The notes under the pieces were generated by a model. It was not told the DNA's origin and did not search any database. It saw nothing but the letters and a program-made list of their open reading frames with translations. Source: Pseudomonadota bacterium (lineage in GTDB: Bacteria; Pseudomonadota; Gammaproteobacteria; Steroidobacterales; Steroidobacteraceae). From it: a DNA stretch of 11,677 nucleotides. The DNA is taken from the NCBI GenBank assembly GCA_003242275.1, contig QGUX01000087.1:1-11677 (forward strand), given 5' to 3'. A program made the position numbers and the translations under genes. Below are positions 9,969-11,677 of this stretch, one piece after another; the first letter of the stretch is position 1, and every line of letters begins with the position of its first letter.

Positions 9969-9978
9969 CCCGGCGGGG
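9954..9978. terminator. Strong hairpin between convergent genes, stop codon in its loop
   Basis: CCCCGCCGGG (9954-9963) pairs with CCCGGCGGGG (9969-9978) in a perfect 10-base stem with loop AGTGA. The loop's TGA (9966-9968) is the stop codon of the aminopeptidase gene. On the minus strand the hairpin lies about 30 bases past the hsp20 stop and is followed by a moderately T-rich ATTCCTT; on the plus strand no T-run follows. It probably blocks readthrough and 3' decay in both directions rather than acting as a classical terminator for the plus strand. Confidence 0.6.
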
Positions 9979-10008
9979 GCCGGTGGCCCAGGCCGGCAGG
10001 AGGTTCGC

Positions 10009-10428
10009 TCAGTGGACCTCGACGGCCACGCGCCTCGCGGCCACTTCAGGCTGCTTCGGGATGCTCACCTCGAGCACGCCGTGGACGAACTTCGCCTTGA
10101 TCGCATCGGCCTGCACGTTCTCGGGCAGGGCGAAACGGCGGGTGAAGCTGCCCATCACGCGCTCGATGCGCTCGTAGCCGTCGGCATGTTCCCGCTTCTC
10201 GGCCTTGCGCTCGCCACGCAGCGTCAGGATGCCCTTCTCGGCCGTCACCTCGATCTGGCCGGGATCCACGCCCGGAAGGTCCGCCTTCACGACATAGCGG
10301 TCCTTCTCCTCGACCACGTCCACGGGCGGGATGTAGGCCACGTCCGTCGAGGGCGTCCCCATCAGGCTGTCGAGGTCCCGGCTCAGGCGGTTGAGCAGGC
10401 CCCAGGGTTCACGGATCGCAATGTTCAT
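10009..10428 (-). CDS. Small heat-shock protein, Hsp20/alpha-crystallin family
   Basis: This is an ATP-independent holdase that binds unfolding proteins and passes them to DnaK/ClpB. The 139-residue protein begins [20 protein letters not shown], a typical class A opening. The alpha-crystallin domain runs from about 36 to 125 with KADLPGV (48-54), [13 protein letters not shown] (93-105) and the GVLEVSIPK signature (117-125). The short tail has Val134-Ala-Val136, resembling the I-x-I/V anchor that docks on neighbouring subunits. I choose ATG 10428: GGAGG lies 10 bases upstream, while a TTG at 10437 would sit only one base from that site. It converges on the aminopeptidase gene. A sigma32-like promoter at 10482-10514 predicts heat-shock induction. 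Confidence 0.96.
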   Translation of the reverse strand: MNIAIREPWGLLNRLSRDLDSLMGTPSTDVAYIPPVDVVEEKDRYVVKADLPGVDPGQIEVTAEKGILTLRGERKAEKREHADGYERIERVMGSFTRRFALPENVQADAIKAKFVHGVLEVSIPKQPEVAARRVAVEVH

Positions 10429-10442
10429 CTGTCGCAAGCCTC

Positions 10443-10483
10443 CATCCGGAAATCGTGATTCGGTGAATCTCTGTTCCCGGATG
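10443..10483. repeat. Nested inverted repeat between promoter and hsp20 start
   Basis: CATCCGG (10443-10449) matches CCGGATG (10477-10483); on the minus strand the stem extends to 10 pairs with one G-U pair. Centred on the same point is a second perfect stem, GATTC (10457-10461) and GAATC (10465-10469), with a GGT loop. The inner end of the outer arm lies directly against the GGAGG ribosome site. If the transcript starts upstream of 10483 this could be an RNA thermometer; if it starts near 10475, as the sigma32 match predicts, the outer repeat would be a DNA operator instead. Confidence 0.45.
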
Positions 10484-10514
10484 TATGGCGGCGGCCCGCG
10501 AATTCAAGGGGGAA
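10482..10514 (-). promoter_or_regulatory. Sigma32 (RpoH)-like promoter of hsp20
   Basis: The minus strand reads TTCCCCCTTGAA (10503-10514), the same 12 bases I recall from the E. coli groE heat-shock -35 region. After an 11-base gap from CTTGAAT comes CGCCATACA (10482-10490), matching the CCCCATTTA -10 consensus at six of nine positions. The predicted transcript starts near 10475, about 47 bases ahead of the hsp20 ATG. The spacing is at the short end for sigma32. Confidence 0.65.
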
Positions 10515-10528
10515 CCGGCAGGCCCCTG

Positions 10529-11598
10529 CTACGGGGCGGCGGAGCCGCGGCCGCCGGTCGCTGCAGTGGTTGCCGGGTCCGAAAGTTCCCGGCCGATGCG
10601 CTGCGCCTCGCCGAGCACGCGCAGCAGGTTGCCGCCCCACATGGCCGCGATCTGCTGCTCGGTGAAGCCCTCCTCGAGCAGCCGCGCGGTGATCTTCGGC
10701 AGCATCGACACGTCCTCGAGGCCGGCCACGCCGCCGCCGCCGTCCCAGTCCGCGCCGAAACCCACGTGCTCCGGCCCGGCCACGCGGATGATGTGCAGCA
10801 CGTGGCGCATGTAGTCCTCGAAGGTGGCCGGCCGTACCGAGGTGTCGGTGAGATAGGCTCCCAGCGAGTTCACCTGGATCACGCCGCCGTGCGCGGCGAG
10901 CCGCCGCAGCCGCTCGTCGTCGATGTTGCGCGGATGCTCGTACACGGCATCGGCGCTGGTGTGGGAGAGGATGATGGGCGCCTTCGACAGTTCCAGCAGC
11001 TGGTCGAACACCGCGTCGGAGGCATGCGAGTGGTCGATGAGGATGCCGAGCCGGTTGGCCTCGGCGACCAGCGCGCGGCCCGCCGGCGACAGGCCGTTCC
11101 ATTCGGGCGGCGCGTTGGCCGAGTCGGCGAAATCGTTGCTTGACGTATGCACCAGCCCCAGCACCCGCAGTCCCTGCGAGTGATAGAACCGCAGCAGCGA
11201 GGGATCGGTCGCCAGCGGTGCGGCATTCTCCATGCTGATGAACACCACCCGCCGTCCCTCGGCGGCAATGCGCCGGGCATCCTCGGGCGTGGTGGCGAGC
11301 CCGAAGTGCCCTGGATGCGCGGCCAGCAGCTGGTGGATCTGCAGCAGGCGCGCCAGGCCGTGGTCGCGCTCGGCGCGGCGGGCCGCCTCGTCGCGCCCGC
11401 GCTGCGGCGTGTAGATCACCCACAGTCCGCCATCCAGGCCGCCTTCGATCATGCGCGGCAGGTCCACGTGGCTGGTGCCCGCACCCGGCGCATGCCGCTC
11501 GAGGATGTTCCAGCCCGGCTGGTCGAACATCATCGGCGTGTCGAGGTGGCTGTCGAGCACCAGCAGCCGCCGGCGCGGCGCGCGGCCCGGGGCGGGGA
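10529..11598 (-). CDS. Membrane dipeptidase family M19, 5'-truncated by contig end
   Basis: This is a zinc dipeptidase of the renal dipeptidase family, likely to cleave dipeptides, often with D-residues or Xaa-Pro-like substrates. Numbering from the Val codon at 11558-11560, the visible metal site is His5-Leu-Asp7 (DSHLDTP), Glu111 (ISMENA), His179 (IDHSH) and His200 (ILSHTSADAVYEHPRN), with GFGADWDG (268-274) near the C-terminus. DLPRMIEGGLDGGLWVIYTP is also family-like. The GTG at 11560 could serve as a start, but the frame stays open and plausible upstream (RRRLLVLDSHLDTP). The only upstream in-frame stop (11606-11608) lies in adapter sequence, so the true N-terminus, possibly a signal peptide, is missing. 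It precedes hsp20 on the same strand by 100 bases; no clear terminator is visible between them. Confidence 0.9.
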
Positions 11599-11677
11599 CT
11601 TCTTCTTATACACAACTCCGAGCCAACGACAACGACATGATTATCGTATGCCGTATTTTGTTTGAAAAAAAAAAAAA
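11599..11677 (+). other. Illumina Nextera adapter read-through (not genomic)
   Basis: From 11599 the sequence follows the Nextera transposase adapter. CTTATACACA (11605-11614) and CTCCGAGCC (11616-11624) are exact. After an 8-base index-like gap (11633-11640) comes the i7 flow-cell primer, matching 19 of 24 bases at 11641-11664, including TCGTATGCCGT, then 13 A residues. Most differences are adapter C read as A or T, as in low-quality read tails. The GC content also drops sharply. Coding and regulatory calls should stop at 11598. Confidence 0.95.

Noticed and set aside
10425..11615. Second minus-strand frame of 396 codons over the dipeptidase
   Set aside because: It is rich in Arg/Ala/Gly, starts within adapter sequence and lacks any family match, whereas the alternative frame is a full M19 enzyme.
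11665..11677. Poly-A as a transcript tail or AT-rich regulatory tract
   Set aside because: It directly follows the Illumina flow-cell primer sequence and is the usual run past the end of a fragment.

Overview
This is a GC-rich, tightly packed bacterial chromosomal fragment. The gene content (rpsU-yqeY beside a divergent tsaD, folB-folK, an E. coli-like cca with an HD domain, a YhbW-type monooxygenase, and a COG4324 aminopeptidase lipoprotein) points to a gammaproteobacterium. Something near Xanthomonadales/Nevskiales is my guess, but the sequence alone does not settle it. No gene-free stretch exceeds about 100 bases except the artefactual right end. I see no phage, IS element, CRISPR array, tRNA or rRNA.

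Layout. (1) 1-358: the first codons of yqeY and all of rpsU run leftward from a good sigma70-type promoter, whose -35 box abuts the TTG start of the divergent tsaD. The rpsU leader can fold a hairpin over its weak Shine-Dalgarno. (2) 356-2318: tsaD (tRNA t6A synthesis), folB and folK (two steps of folate synthesis) run rightward. (3) 2332-3093: a PTR1-like pteridine reductase runs leftward, converging on folK and diverging from the next pair. (4) 3105-5287: a MidA/NDUFAF7-type methyltransferase and a YhbW-like flavin monooxygenase run rightward. (5) 5309-8936: cca then katG, both leftward; katG has its own terminator and an OxyR-like palindrome upstream that overlaps the cca stop codon. (6) 8943-9968: a lipoprotein-type zinc aminopeptidase, divergent from cca and ending in a strong hairpin shared with the convergent small heat-shock gene. 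(7) 10009-10514: an Hsp20-family gene with a sigma32-like promoter and a large inverted repeat. (8) 10529-11598: an M19 dipeptidase whose 5' end is cut off by the contig end. (9) 11599-11677: not genomic; it aligns with Illumina Nextera adapter, index and poly-A read-through.

The genes serve housekeeping (translation, tRNA maturation and modification, folate) and stress defence (KatG, Hsp20). I found no convincing novel multi-gene system. The points most worth a second look are the adapter at the right edge, the regulatory structures in front of rpsU, katG and hsp20, and a Glu in place of the first catalytic Asp in Cca.
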